A program made the translations under genes and the position numbers. From contig NC_008009.1 of the NCBI RefSeq assembly GCF_000014005.1, forward strand, positions 3,162,001-3,226,000: 64,000 nt of DNA, written 5' to 3'. This stretch comes from Candidatus Koribacter versatilis Ellin345. Its GTDB lineage: Bacteria; Acidobacteriota; Terriglobia; Terriglobales; Acidobacteriaceae. The notes beneath the pieces were generated by a model. It saw nothing but the letters and a program-made list of their open reading frames with translations, was not told where the DNA came from and searched no databases. Shown piece by piece: positions 50,516 through 60,029 of the stretch (position 1 is its first letter; the number at the start of each line of letters is the position of its first letter).

Positions 50516-51928
50516 ATGTGTCGTTTGGCGTTCCTGTGCATTCTTTCCTGTTCTGTTTTTTCCTTCGCTCAATCGCAACCGGTTGACCGTCTCAGTACTG
50601 AGCTTCGCGGCAAAATTGATACCGCAGCCCAGCAGGTCCTTTCCGTAACCGGTGTCCCCTCCGCGTCCGTTGCCATCGTGCAGAATGGCGAGATCGTCTA
50701 TACCCACGCCTATGGCAAGGCACGCCTGCAGCCACCGACGGAAGCCACGCCGCAGATGCGCTACTCGATCGGCTCCATCTCGAAACAATTTACGGCCACG
50801 GCAATCCTGCTGCTCGAGCAGCAAGGCAAGCTCTCCGTAGATGACAAAGTCTCAAAATACCTTCCGGACTTAACGCGCGCCGACGAAGTCACCCTCCGCA
50901 TGCTGCTCGCTCACACCTCTGGCTACCAGGACTATTGGCCAGAGGACTATCTGATGACGCCGATGCTCCAGCCTGCCACGGCGCAGCAGATCATGGACAA
51001 ATGGGGTAAGAAGCCGCTGGATTTCGATCCCGGCACCCGCTGGCAGTACTCGAATACGAATTACGTCATCGCCGGTGCAATCGTAGAGAAGGTTTCAGGC
51101 AGCGAGCTCTTCCGCTTTCTCCAGCAAAACGTCTTCGCTCCGCTCAAGATGAGCTCCGTTTATAACAGCGATATCGAGAGCCTCGGTAAGACGGATGCCG
51201 AAGGTTACATCCGTTACGCGTTGGGGCCGTTACGTCCAGCGCCTCCGGCTGGCAACGGCTGGATGTTCGCGGCCGGCGAGCTCGCCATGCCGGTCTACGA
51301 TCTCGCGCTCTGGGACATCAGCGTGATGAACCAATCGTTGCTCGCCCCCAAGTCCTACGCGGAGATGAACGACTCCTTCAAACTGAAAGACGGCGACGAC
51401 ACGCATTACGGTCTCGGCGTGTTCGTTGCTCGCCGCATGGATCGTCCCGCGATTGAGCACTCTGGCGAAGTCTCCGGCTTCGTCGCCGAGAACGTCGTCT
51501 TCCCCGATGACAAGGCTGCCATTGTCGTTCTCACCAACCAGGACGCCACCTCTGCCGCGTCGCTCATCGCCCGGCAGGTCGCGCCGCTCATCCTTTCGCC
51601 TGAGCCAAAGCATGCGGCTGCAAGCCCAGAGGAAACACAAGCCCTCGCCATCTTCACCGGCCTGCAGCAAGGCAAGCTCGATCGCTCGCTCTTCACCCAG
51701 TGGTGCAACGATTACTTCAACAACCAGGCCATCCAGGACTTCGAATCCAGTCTGAAACCGCTCGGTGCGCCGGTCACGTTCAACATGTCGGCCGAGGAAC
51801 TGCGTGGCGGCATGACCTTCCGGAGCTTTACCTTAACGTTCAAGGACCCCAAGCAGAAGCTCCGTGTGACCACCTACACCATGCCCGACGGAAAGCTGGA
51901 ACAGTACCTAGTGATACCTGTCCTCTAG
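50516..51928 (+). CDS. Secreted beta-lactamase class C-like serine hydrolase
   Basis: 470 residues from the ATG at 50516 (GGAG six bases upstream). The signal peptide is MCRLAFLCILSCSVFSFAQS. Motif one is SISK (in YSIGSISKQFTATAIL), motif two YSN (WQYSNTNYVIAGAIVE), and motif three HSG (IEHSGEVSGF), the penicillin-recognising enzyme pattern with the catalytic Ser and Lys. A C-terminal extension of about 100 residues carries DUF3471-like features (EQYLVIP). Most relatives are D-aminopeptidases or esterases rather than antibiotic-resistance enzymes. Probably single-gene. Confidence 0.85.
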   Translation: MCRLAFLCILSCSVFSFAQSQPVDRLSTELRGKIDTAAQQVLSVTGVPSASVAIVQNGEIVYTHAYGKARLQPPTEATPQMRYSIGSISKQFTATAILLLEQQGKLSVDDKVSKYLPDLTRADEVTLRMLLAHTSGYQDYWPEDYLMTPMLQPATAQQIMDKWGKKPLDFDPGTRWQYSNTNYVIAGAIVEKVSGSELFRFLQQNVFAPLKMSSVYNSDIESLGKTDAEGYIRYALGPLRPAPPAGNGWMFAAGELAMPVYDLALWDISVMNQSLLAPKSYAEMNDSFKLKDGDDTHYGLGVFVARRMDRPAIEHSGEVSGFVAENVVFPDDKAAIVVLTNQDATSAASLIARQVAPLILSPEPKHAAASPEETQALAIFTGLQQGKLDRSLFTQWCNDYFNNQAIQDFESSLKPLGAPVTFNMSAEELRGGMTFRSFTLTFKDPKQKLRVTTYTMPDGKLEQYLVIPVL

Positions 51929-52074
51929 CTTCAGGCGATGAATCGGCTCCAGCGGAGGACAAACCTCCGCTGGGGTGCTGGAAAACGCAATGTTTCCGCA
52001 ATTCCCTGCTAGAATCACCCTACTCTCGCTCTACTGTCGTTGTGCCCGGCGTGGAGCCATGCCTCGAGGAAACC

Positions 52075-53688
52075 ATGGGAACAATGATGGGGTTTGGCGG
52101 CGTTGCCGCTGCTGCTGATGCGCCGAGTATTCGTGTACTCCGTGGAACGCTGGTCGAAGAACTCAAACTCGACCGCTTCCCCTACACCATCGGCCGCAAG
52201 CCGGAGAACGCCCTCGTCATCGCGGACCCGAGCGTCTCGCGCGAACACGCGCACATCCTTCGTGATGGCGACAGCTACGTCTTTCTCGATCTCGGCAGCA
52301 AGCATGGCAGCAAGGTGAATGGCACGAAGGCCGATCGCGTCATTCTGAAGCCGAACGATCGCATTGATGTCGGCCTGGCACAGGTACATATCGTTTTCGC
52401 ACCGCAGCCGAGCCAGGGCGAATCGGTCATTCAGCGCCTCTCGAGTTGGCAGGAACACTCGACCTACTCCGACCTCGAACATCTACGGGAATTCCTCGAC
52501 GCCGCCCGCCGCCTCAATCTCGCCTCCGCCGTCTCCGAAGTGCTTACGATCCTGGTGGACTTCAGTCTTCGCGTGACCAAGGCCGAACGTGCTTTCTTCT
52601 TCCGCATCGAAAAAGGCGGCGAGATCAATCTCGCTTACGGACGCGATTCCAAGGGCACAATCCTCACTGACGCTGGCACGGTCTCTCGCTCTGTGTTGAA
52701 AGACGCTGCGGCGTCGGGATCCGATTTCGTCATCACCGACACGCAGCAGGAATCAAATTGGTCCGCCCGCGAGAGCATCGTTGCGCACAATCTGCGCAGC
52801 ATCCTGTGCATTCCGTTGCGCCGCAAAATCGGTTCGCAGGATGAAAACCTCTGGGGCTTGCTCTACCTCGACAGCCACTATCGCACCAAGGGACTGAGCC
52901 AGATCAACCACGACATCGTGCGCGCGCTGGCGAACGACGCCGCGGCCCTGATCGAGCACGCGTACCTTGCCGAGGCTGAAGAGCAAGCTCGCCGCGAACG
53001 CCAGGAGATGAGCATCGCCGCCGAGATTCAGAAGCAACTGCTCTCGGTGACCAACCCCGATTGCAACTTCGCGACGTTCAAAGCGCGCACCATCCCTTGT
53101 AAGTCCGTGGGCGGCGATTTCTACGACATCGTTGCCGCCGGCGATTCGCTCTACTTCGTGTTCGCCGACGTCAGCGGCAAAGGCATCTCCGCTGCCCTGC
53201 TGGCCTCCGTGCTCCACGGGGTAGCGTATTCGCACTTCGTGCAAATGCGTCCGGTAGACGAGATGGTCAGTTCGGCGAACCGCCTGCTCTGCAATAAGCA
53301 ATTGTTGGGGAAATACGCGACGTTGCTGGCTGGCCAATTGCGCAGCGATGGTCAACTTACAATCGTGAACTGCGGGCATCTTCCGCCTTTGCGCATCGAA
53401 GGTGAGGTTGTCGAGGCACTGCAGACTTCGTGCCTTCCGGTCGGCCTCTTCCTCGATGCAAAGTACGAACTGTTCCAGACCAAGCTCGCTCCCGGCAGCC
53501 GCTTGCTGGTGTTCTCGGACGGTGTGACCGAAGCCGAGGATCCCGACGGCGAGTTCTTCGGCGATGAGCGCTTGCAACAGGTCGCGGCACGAGGTGTAGA
53601 AGCCGTGCTTGAAAACGTCGTCGCCTTCGCGCAAGGCAAAGCGCTCAACGACGACTGCTCCATGCTGGAAGTCCAATACATCGGGTGA
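52075..53688 (+). CDS. FHA-GAF-PP2C (SpoIIE/RsbU type) protein phosphatase
   Basis: 537 residues from the ATG at 52075 (GAGGA five bases upstream). The FHA domain at about 25-100 (FPYTIGRKPENALVIADPSV SREHAHI, KHGSKVNG) binds phosphothreonine peptides. A GAF domain follows at about 155-300 (LRSILCIPLRRK). After a coiled linker the PP2C-type phosphatase (310-535) has SVGGDFYDIV, FADVSGKGISAALLA, TIVNCGHLPPLR, LLVFSDGVTEA and ALNDDCSML, with all metal-binding Asp present. Such proteins reset anti-sigma-factor antagonists or Ser/Thr kinase signalling. The next gene starts three bases later. Confidence 0.92.
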   Translation: MGTMMGFGGVAAAADAPSIRVLRGTLVEELKLDRFPYTIGRKPENALVIADPSVSREHAHILRDGDSYVFLDLGSKHGSKVNGTKADRVILKPNDRIDVGLAQVHIVFAPQPSQGESVIQRLSSWQEHSTYSDLEHLREFLDAARRLNLASAVSEVLTILVDFSLRVTKAERAFFFRIEKGGEINLAYGRDSKGTILTDAGTVSRSVLKDAAASGSDFVITDTQQESNWSARESIVAHNLRSILCIPLRRKIGSQDENLWGLLYLDSHYRTKGLSQINHDIVRALANDAAALIEHAYLAEAEEQARRERQEMSIAAEIQKQLLSVTNPDCNFATFKARTIPCKSVGGDFYDIVAAGDSLYFVFADVSGKGISAALLASVLHGVAYSHFVQMRPVDEMVSSANRLLCNKQLLGKYATLLAGQLRSDGQLTIVNCGHLPPLRIEGEVVEALQTSCLPVGLFLDAKYELFQTKLAPGSRLLVFSDGVTEAEDPDGEFFGDERLQQVAARGVEAVLENVVAFAQGKALNDDCSMLEVQYIG

Positions 53689-53691
53689 CGA

Positions 53692-54060
53692 ATGCCTCCG
53701 ACGCTCGGCGATGGCAAGATTTGCTACATTGAAATTCCCGCGGTGGATGTGTCTCGCTCGGCGGAATTCTACGAGCGAGTTTTCGAATGGAACATGCGCA
53801 AGCGTGGCGACGGCGCGACGGCATTCGATGATGTCGTCGGCGAAGTCAGCGGCGCCTTTGTGACTGGCCGACCTGCCTCAAACAATCCTGGACTCTTGAT
53901 CTACATCATGGTGGATGACGCCGCAGCAGCCGTGCAACGCGTCCTCGATCACGGCGGCGAGATCGTCCAACCTGTCGGCGTGGATGCACCAGAGATCACC
54001 GCGCGCTTCCGCGATCCCGCCGGCAATGTCCTCGGCATCTACCAGGAACCCGGAACTTAG
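53692..54060 (+). CDS. VOC-family (glyoxalase/bleomycin-resistance-like) protein
   Basis: 122 residues. The start KICYIEIPAVDVSRSAEFYE RVF is the first VOC half, and LLIYIMVDDAAAAVQRVLDH with FRDPAGNVLGIYQEPG the second. Metal-binding His and Glu of glyoxalase I are not all evident, so substrate and activity are open. It starts three bases after the phosphatase stop and its own stop overlaps that of the convergent lutC by four bases. Confidence 0.82.
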   Translation: MPPTLGDGKICYIEIPAVDVSRSAEFYERVFEWNMRKRGDGATAFDDVVGEVSGAFVTGRPASNNPGLLIYIMVDDAAAAVQRVLDHGGEIVQPVGVDAPEITARFRDPAGNVLGIYQEPGT

Positions 54061-54686
54061 CGCTGTTCGAGGATGATGTCCACGCGTACCGGTCCGTGCG
54101 CTCCCTGCACCAATATCTTCTCGATGTCCGCGGTTCGGCTCGAACCGCTGATCAAGCCTATGTACGAGGCGCGCTCAGTATCTCTTGCTGCAAGCCGCAA
54201 CGCCGAGGTTACATCCGGCAGCAACTGGTCGGTCGTGGCGTAAACGATATGCGTCGGCGCAACGATCGAGCCCCCGCGTCCACCGTGACGGCTGGATGTC
54301 AGAATGGATCCCGTCTGCGCCACCAACCCATCGCAGAGCGTGAGCGTGGCAACACAATCCTCCGGCGCACGGCCTTCGCTCGAGAGCAGGATCTTTCGCT
54401 CTTCAATCGAGACGCACAACCGACGCAGGACGGGATCGTCTTCGACGTAGATCGCTCCAGCCGGAAGCTCGGACACAATCTGGCTGAGGATAGCGGCAGA
54501 CTGCACGTTGCTCACTGCGCGATGAACTCGCGTCAGATTCGCTTCGCACTCGGCAAGGAAGCGTTGCATCGGATCGGGGATCAGCGGGAAAATAGCTTCG
54601 GCCGCCCCGGCAGCGGATGCTTCATGCCCACGCGCCTTGCGAATCCGCGCTAGAATTCGTTCGCGTCCAGCGTTAGAAGTTGCCAT
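54057..54686 (-). CDS. lutC: Lactate utilisation protein LutC (LUD domain)
   Basis: 209 residues from the ATG at 54686, inside the last 14 bases of lutB. Its body shows the LUD domain with LTLCDGLVAQTGSILTSSRH and IVAPTHIVYAT, where the TGS/T-G pattern is the family's conserved loop. LutC is one of three subunits of an iron-sulfur oxidase for L-lactate in Bacillus (LldG in Shewanella). It is the last gene of the operon. Confidence 0.9.
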   Translation of the reverse strand: MATSNAGRERILARIRKARGHEASAAGAAEAIFPLIPDPMQRFLAECEANLTRVHRAVSNVQSAAILSQIVSELPAGAIYVEDDPVLRRLCVSIEERKILLSSEGRAPEDCVATLTLCDGLVAQTGSILTSSRHGGRGGSIVAPTHIVYATTDQLLPDVTSALRLAARDTERASYIGLISGSSRTADIEKILVQGAHGPVRVDIILEQR

Positions 54687-56088
54687 CGTTCTTCTCCCAC
54701 AACGCACGAAACGAATCCTTCGGCACATCGGGCATAGCGCGATACTTCGTCCAGCTGGCCAGCGGACCAAGAGCATGCGGGCTCATACCGATCGCCAGCG
54801 CAGCACGCGTTATTTTTCGGCCAAACCAGCCGAGCAGTGCAAAGCGCCGAGGGCCGGCCGTCGCCCATCGGAACACCGAGAAGCCGACCTTTTCGGAGGT
54901 CTTCGCATCGCCCTCCGACACATACTTTCGACGGTTCTCGAGGAGATGCCCGCTCAACTTGATCTTGACCGGGCAAACACTATCGCAAGCCGTGCAGAGT
55001 GAGCATGCATACGAGAGATGTCCCCAATCCTTCATGCCATTGACGATCGGTGTCAGCGCGCTGCCAATCGGCCCCGGATAGGTAGTGTTGAACGCATGAC
55101 CGCCAACGCTGCGATAGACTGGACACTTATTCAGGCAGGCACCACAGCGAATGCATCTCAGCAACTCCTGTTGCTCTTCGTCGGCGAGCACTTCAGTCCG
55201 GCCATTGTCCAGTAGGACGACGTGAAACTCCTCCGGCCCGTCCACCTCCCCTTCGGCCCTTGGGCCGCCGATCAGTGTGCTGTAGGTCGTGATCGGTTGG
55301 CCAGTGCCGCTGGTCGCAAGCACTGGCCAGAGCACCCCTAGGTCCTCCAGCCTCGGAATTACCTTCTCGATTCCGGTTACGACAACATGCACGCGCGGCA
55401 AGCTGGTCGTGAGACGACCATTGCCCTCATTCGTAGAAATGGCCACCATGCCCGCGTCGGCAACGAGAAAGTTCGCCCCCGAGATCCCCATCTCCGCCGC
55501 GAAGAACGCTCGCCGCAGGAATCGTCGTGCCGCGGCGACCAGTTCCTGGTGACTCTCACCATTCATGTCGTCCGGCAGTTTCTGCTGGAAGAGATCCCGG
55601 ATCTGCTCGCGTGTCAGGTGCATCGCCGGAGTGACGATGTGGTAGGGCGGCTCATTGCGTAACTGCACGATCAGTTCGCCGAGGTCCGTCTCCCACACCT
55701 TGATGCCCAGCTTCTCCAGTGCGGGTAAGAGATGAATTTCCTCGGTGACCATGGACTTCGACTTCACCACGGTCTTTACATTGTTCTTGCGCGCCACATC
55801 GCAAATATATTGACGCGCGTCGTCAGCTGTCTCCGCCCAGTAAACGTGCCCTCCGCGCGCCACAATCTTGCGCTCAAACTCTTCGAGCAGCGGCGCGAGA
55901 TTGCTCACCGCTTCGCCTTTCACTCGAGCAGCGTATGTACGTGCTGCCTCCCAATCGGCGAAGCGCAGTTTGCCCTTCGCCACGGCTGTGTCGTAGCTGT
56001 CCACGTTGCGCTTGATCGTCGCGCGATGGGTCAGGTCTGCTGATTTCTGTGCCGCCGCAATCAGGAATTCTTCCGCGAGTCGGCTCAT
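54673..56088 (-). CDS. lutB: Lactate utilisation iron-sulfur protein LutB
   Basis: 471 residues. An N-terminal LUD domain (KTVVKSKSMVTEEIHLLPAL, GANFLVADAGMVAISTNEGN) is followed by two 4Fe-4S motifs, CIRCGACLNKCPVYR and ACSLCTACDSVCPVKIKL, and a DUF3390-like tail. LutB works with LutA and LutC to oxidise L-lactate to pyruvate. The start overlaps the lutA stop (ATGA). The tail, rich in Arg and Gly, ends near the lutC start. Confidence 0.94.
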   Translation of the reverse strand: MSRLAEEFLIAAAQKSADLTHRATIKRNVDSYDTAVAKGKLRFADWEAARTYAARVKGEAVSNLAPLLEEFERKIVARGGHVYWAETADDARQYICDVARKNNVKTVVKSKSMVTEEIHLLPALEKLGIKVWETDLGELIVQLRNEPPYHIVTPAMHLTREQIRDLFQQKLPDDMNGESHQELVAAARRFLRRAFFAAEMGISGANFLVADAGMVAISTNEGNGRLTTSLPRVHVVVTGIEKVIPRLEDLGVLWPVLATSGTGQPITTYSTLIGGPRAEGEVDGPEEFHVVLLDNGRTEVLADEEQQELLRCIRCGACLNKCPVYRSVGGHAFNTTYPGPIGSALTPIVNGMKDWGHLSYACSLCTACDSVCPVKIKLSGHLLENRRKYVSEGDAKTSEKVGFSVFRWATAGPRRFALLGWFGRKITRAALAIGMSPHALGPLASWTKYRAMPDVPKDSFRALWEKNDGNF

Positions 56089-56813
56089 CGTGCTTCGGCT
56101 CTCGATGCGAGAATACTTGCGATGTGGATTGCCTTCGGCGTGCGGTTCTTGAACCGAAGCACACCGTCAAGATGCATCAGGCAACTTGGATCCACGGCAG
56201 TGACATATTGCGCGCCGGTCGCCTCAACATTGCCAGCCTTGACGTCGCCCATTGCGGCGGAAACCATGCCGAACTTGGTTGCGAACATCCCTCCGAAGCC
56301 GCAACATTCATTTTCGTTCGGCATCTCGCGCAATTCGAGTCCCGCGACGTTCTTCAACAATGCAATCGGCTCGTCGTAGATGCCGAGTTCTCGCGTGGCA
56401 TGGCACGACGCATGGTACGTCACCGTGTGCGGAAACTCGGCGCCGACATCGGTGACATTCGCGACCTTCACCAGGAACTGCGAAAGCTCAAAAACGCGCT
56501 TGCCGACAGCGACGACGTCGTCATTCCACCGACTCGCCTTCAGCAGCTCCGGATAATGGGTGCGAACCATGCTCGTGCACGATCCCGAAGGACAAACGAT
56601 CCACTCAAAATCCCTGAACACTCGGACGAACCGTTCGGCACACGGACGCGCCGCATCCCACTGCCCCGTATTGAATCCTGGCTGCCCGCAACACGTCTGG
56701 TCTTCGGGATAAAGAACCTCGCACCCAATACGCCGCAGAACCTTTACGGTGTCCACGCCCACTTGCGGTTGCAGTTGATCCACAAAACACGGGACGAAGA
56801 GCGCGACCTTCAT
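56085..56813 (-). CDS. lutA: Lactate utilisation protein LutA (CCG-domain)
   Basis: 242 residues from the ATG at 56813 (KVALFVPCFVDQLQPQVGV). Two CCG domains are present: TCCGQPGFNTGQ (near 42) and ECCGFGGMFATK (near 194), each with the partner Cys pair in the conserved PCxxD/SCH pattern (PSGSCTSMVR, YHASCHATREL). These domains bind a 4Fe-4S cluster or form a disulfide and link to heterodisulfide-reductase-like electron transfer. The ATG shares one base with the stop of the dehydrogenase upstream, so translation is coupled. Confidence 0.94.
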   Translation of the reverse strand: MKVALFVPCFVDQLQPQVGVDTVKVLRRIGCEVLYPEDQTCCGQPGFNTGQWDAARPCAERFVRVFRDFEWIVCPSGSCTSMVRTHYPELLKASRWNDDVVAVGKRVFELSQFLVKVANVTDVGAEFPHTVTYHASCHATRELGIYDEPIALLKNVAGLELREMPNENECCGFGGMFATKFGMVSAAMGDVKAGNVEATGAQYVTAVDPSCLMHLDGVLRFKNRTPKAIHIASILASRAEAR

Positions 56814-59680
56814 CAGCGGCTCGCCTTTTCGAGCAGGTACAGGAACGATCGATACACTTCGCCAGTGGAACGCGTCATGCCAATCTCGCAGGTGCGACTG
56901 CTTGAATAGTAGCCTTCGTAATGCCGCGTGGAAACTTCGGCAGCCTCTACGCGCGTCGCGATCTGCGTCAACTCCGGCACGAGAAATCCGCGATCGCCCG
57001 CGAACCCACAACATCCCGCCGAAATCGGAACTGTTACGCTCTCACTGCAGGCCGAAGCAATCTTCTGCAACTTCGGCGTCAGGCCCATCTTCGTGATCGA
57101 ACACACCGGATGCAGCGCAGCCGATCCGGTCTTCTTCTGAATCTTCAACTTCGGCAACAGTTCGTCGGCAACGAACTCGACCGCATCGAGGATCCTGAGC
57201 TTGTCGAAGCGTTGCTCGTTCTCCTCTGTCAGGTACGGTCGCGTGTGGACGAACCCATACGTACACGGGCTGGTGTCCACCACCACAGGCAGTTTGCCTT
57301 CCTCGGTCCATTGCCAAAGGTTTTCGATCGCACGATTTGCCACGATCTTGTGCGCACGGTCGAAGCCTTTCGAGGAAAACGGCGTGCCGCAGCAATTCCC
57401 TGCCACATCCTTTGGAATGAAGACTGGCAAACCCGCGCGTTCTGCGACGGCGACGAGCACCTCCATCACCGAGCGGTCTTTCTCCTCCAGCGGCAAGCGT
57501 CCCATGGTTCGCGAAACGCAACTCGGAAAATAGATCGCTGCCGCGCCTTCCCTGCGCGTTGTCGGCACCGCGCCCGCGACATGCGGTGTGTCTCCGGTCC
57601 AAAGGGGCAACGCGTCCGTCATGTGCTCATGTAGAAATCGCGTGATCGCCAGCATCGCTCTTTTTCCAAACACCGCTTGCGCCGCATGACCAAGTCGCAA
57701 CCCGATCCGCGCTCCTCGTTCCGCCAGACTGAAATGTTTTGCAATCCGTTCCGACCACCGATGCGCGCTCTCACTGTGCCGCATCTTGCGGAAGCGCTTC
57801 ACCAGCGTTCCGGTATCAATGCTCACCGGACATCCCGTCGCACACAAGCCATCAGCAGCACAGGTGTCGAGGGCCATGTACGGGAACTCCTTATCGAGCG
57901 CCGCGTATAGTTCGCGATCGCTGCTGCAATTCTGCTGCAAGCGCACCATCTCGCGTCGCACCACAATGCGTTGCCGCGGTGTCAGCGTCAGGTCACGGCT
58001 GGGACACTTCGGCTCGCAGAACCCGCACTCGATGCACTTGTCGACTTCTTCCTCCACCGACGGCAATTGCTTTAAGTCGGAAATATGCGCCTTCGGATCC
58101 GGATTGATCAGCACTCCCGGGTTCAGCAGGTTGTGCGGATCGCATAGCTCCTTGAGCTTGCGCATAATCTCGTAGGCATCGCTTCCCCACTCGGTTTCCA
58201 CGAACGGCGCCATGTTGCGACCAGTGCCGTGCTCCGCTTTGAGCGCGCCATCATATCGGTTGACGACCAGTTCCACCACATCGTCCATGAAGTACTCGTA
58301 CTGGTCGACCATCGCCTGCGTAGTGAAGCCTTGCGTCATGACGAAATGAAGATTGCCGTCCTTGGCGTGGCCGAAGATGATGCCGTTGTCATACGCATGT
58401 TTCTTGAAAAGTCCTGTCAGCTCGATGGCCGCGTCCGCCAGCCGCTCCACCGGGAACGCTACGTCTTCGATGATCACCGTCGTGCCGCTCTTCCGCACCG
58501 ATCCCACCGACGGGAACATACCGGAGCGGATCTTCCACAACAACGCTTGCTGGCCGGCATCGTGTGTCCACACTCCCGGCACCAACATCGTCAGTCCACC
58601 GCTCACCTCAGCAGCCAAGCGCTCCAACTCGGAACGCTCTGACTCTTCGCCTGACTGGAACTCCGCCAATAGTCCCGCGGCGCCCTCCGGCAACGTGCGC
58701 AACGTAGCCGGCACGCCCGGCTGCGTTTCCACCGAGCGCAACGACGCGCGATCCATGATCTCCAGCGCCTTTGCGCCGGCTTGTTTCAACGGCAGGATGG
58801 ACGCACTCGCCGCATACAAGTCCGAAAACAACAATAGGCCGGTGTACTTCACTGGCAGATCCGGAACGGTATTGAGAATCGCTTCGGCTGTGAATGCCAG
58901 CGTCCCTTCCGATCCAATCAGCAAATGCTGGAATATGTCGATCGGAGTTTCGAAGTCGAGAAAAGCGTTTAGCCCGTAGCCAGTCGTGTTCTTCATCCGG
59001 TACTTCCGGCGGATGCGATCGCGCAGTGGCACATTCGCTTCGATCTTCGCCTTCAATTCCATGATGCCGCGCACCAACTCCGGCTCTCGGGCGCGGAAGA
59101 TCTCATCCGCATTCGGATCGCGCGTATCAATCACGGTTCCCGACGGCAGCACGAACTTGATGGATTGCAGCGTGTGGTACGCGTTCTGTTCCACGCCGCA
59201 GCACATGCCGCTAGAATTGTTCGCCAGGATTCCGCCCAGCGTGCAAGTCGCGATCGAAGCCGGATCGGGACCGATCTTGCTCTTAAACGGCGCCAATGCC
59301 TGGTTGGCTCGTCCGCCGATCAATCCTGGCTGCACCCATAGGCTTCGGCCTCCCTCGCGCACTTCGAAATTGCGCCAATGCCGCGCCGTATCTATCAGGA
59401 GGCCATCGGAAATCGCTTGTCCTGAAAGACTCGTGCCGCCGGACCGAAAGGTCAAAGGGATGGAATGTTGTTGACTGAAGCGAAAGAGCGCCTGAATTTC
59501 TTCTACGCTCTTGGCCCGAATGACCGCCTGTGGGATGAGCCGATAAAAACTCGCATCGGAAGCGTAGGCGATGCGATCGATGGGTCGAGTCAGTACGCGG
59601 TCGGCTTCGACGATCTGGCCGAGCAAGCTTTGCAGTTCGTTCGCGCGTAACTTCGATGGCGCAGTAACCGTCGTCGCCAT
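56813..59680 (-). CDS. D-lactate dehydrogenase-like FAD and 4Fe-4S fused oxidoreductase (GlcD/GlcF type)
   Basis: 955 residues from the ATG at 59680 (GGAG six bases upstream). The FAD-binding domain spans 30-240 (LTFRSGGTSLSGQAISDGLL, SSGMCCGVEQNAY) and FAD-oxidase C spans about 240-520, with IIFGHAKDGNLHFVM. Then two 4Fe-4S motifs (CIECGFCEPKCPS, CAADGLCATGCPV) and two CCG-like domains (GNCCGTPFSSKG, AGCCGFAGDRG) are fused C-terminally. This is the Dld-II layout seen in the Shewanella lactate operon, in which a fused D-lactate dehydrogenase precedes the lldEFG equivalents of lutABC. It probably oxidises D-lactate with a quinone acceptor. First gene of the operon. Confidence 0.88.
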   Translation of the reverse strand: MATTVTAPSKLRANELQSLLGQIVEADRVLTRPIDRIAYASDASFYRLIPQAVIRAKSVEEIQALFRFSQQHSIPLTFRSGGTSLSGQAISDGLLIDTARHWRNFEVREGGRSLWVQPGLIGGRANQALAPFKSKIGPDPASIATCTLGGILANNSSGMCCGVEQNAYHTLQSIKFVLPSGTVIDTRDPNADEIFRAREPELVRGIMELKAKIEANVPLRDRIRRKYRMKNTTGYGLNAFLDFETPIDIFQHLLIGSEGTLAFTAEAILNTVPDLPVKYTGLLLFSDLYAASASILPLKQAGAKALEIMDRASLRSVETQPGVPATLRTLPEGAAGLLAEFQSGEESERSELERLAAEVSGGLTMLVPGVWTHDAGQQALLWKIRSGMFPSVGSVRKSGTTVIIEDVAFPVERLADAAIELTGLFKKHAYDNGIIFGHAKDGNLHFVMTQGFTTQAMVDQYEYFMDDVVELVVNRYDGALKAEHGTGRNMAPFVETEWGSDAYEIMRKLKELCDPHNLLNPGVLINPDPKAHISDLKQLPSVEEEVDKCIECGFCEPKCPSRDLTLTPRQRIVVRREMVRLQQNCSSDRELYAALDKEFPYMALDTCAADGLCATGCPVSIDTGTLVKRFRKMRHSESAHRWSERIAKHFSLAERGARIGLRLGHAAQAVFGKRAMLAITRFLHEHMTDALPLWTGDTPHVAGAVPTTRREGAAAIYFPSCVSRTMGRLPLEEKDRSVMEVLVAVAERAGLPVFIPKDVAGNCCGTPFSSKGFDRAHKIVANRAIENLWQWTEEGKLPVVVDTSPCTYGFVHTRPYLTEENEQRFDKLRILDAVEFVADELLPKLKIQKKTGSAALHPVCSITKMGLTPKLQKIASACSESVTVPISAGCCGFAGDRGFLVPELTQIATRVEAAEVSTRHYEGYYSSSRTCEIGMTRSTGEVYRSFLYLLEKASR

Positions 59681-60029
59681 TGCATCTCCGGGACCGGCGA
59701 CCTGGCTTGCAGGCAAGTCTCAGGCCGCACTTGTGTACTCAGTCTAGTTCACCGACCCGCCCGGCGCGATGTTCAGCGTGGCAAGACCGCGAATTTCACT
59801 CAAAACGTGCAATTTTGGCCTTCGATCGCACGAATTATGGAATTCCAAAAGCCTTAGCCGTTTCGTGGTAATCCGCCACCAGCGTTTGCTCTCAAGCCTG
59901 TGTATCAAGTTGGGATTGAAATACTGCATTCATCAGTTTTTAACACTCCTTTAACATTGCACGCTGAGTCGGGGAGTAAACCTACATTGGGTGATCGTCT
60001 TACTCCCCACCACCCAACGAGGTCGGCTT
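59681..60029. other. Intergenic region between the lactate operon and a zinc-ribbon gene
   Basis: 349 bases between divergent genes. The right end holds an inverted repeat, GGGGAGTAA (59971-59979) with TTACTCCCC (60000-60008), that can form a 9-base-pair stem with a 20-base loop; it ends 21 bases before the ATG. A, T-rich stretches around 59930-59960 (TTTTTAACACTCCTTTAAC) suit a promoter for the rightward gene. No small gene is supported. Confidence 0.5.

Noticed and set aside
50516-51928. Antibiotic resistance by a class C beta-lactamase
   Set aside because: The SISK, YSN and HSG motifs define a broad serine hydrolase family including esterases and D-aminopeptidases; the class C lactamase KTG is HSG here and the C-terminal extension points away from a true lactamase.
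51700-52074. N-terminal extension of the FHA-GAF-PP2C gene
   Set aside because: The extension overlaps the beta-lactamase-like gene on the same strand; the ATG at 52075 has a proper ribosome site and the FHA domain begins 25 residues after it.
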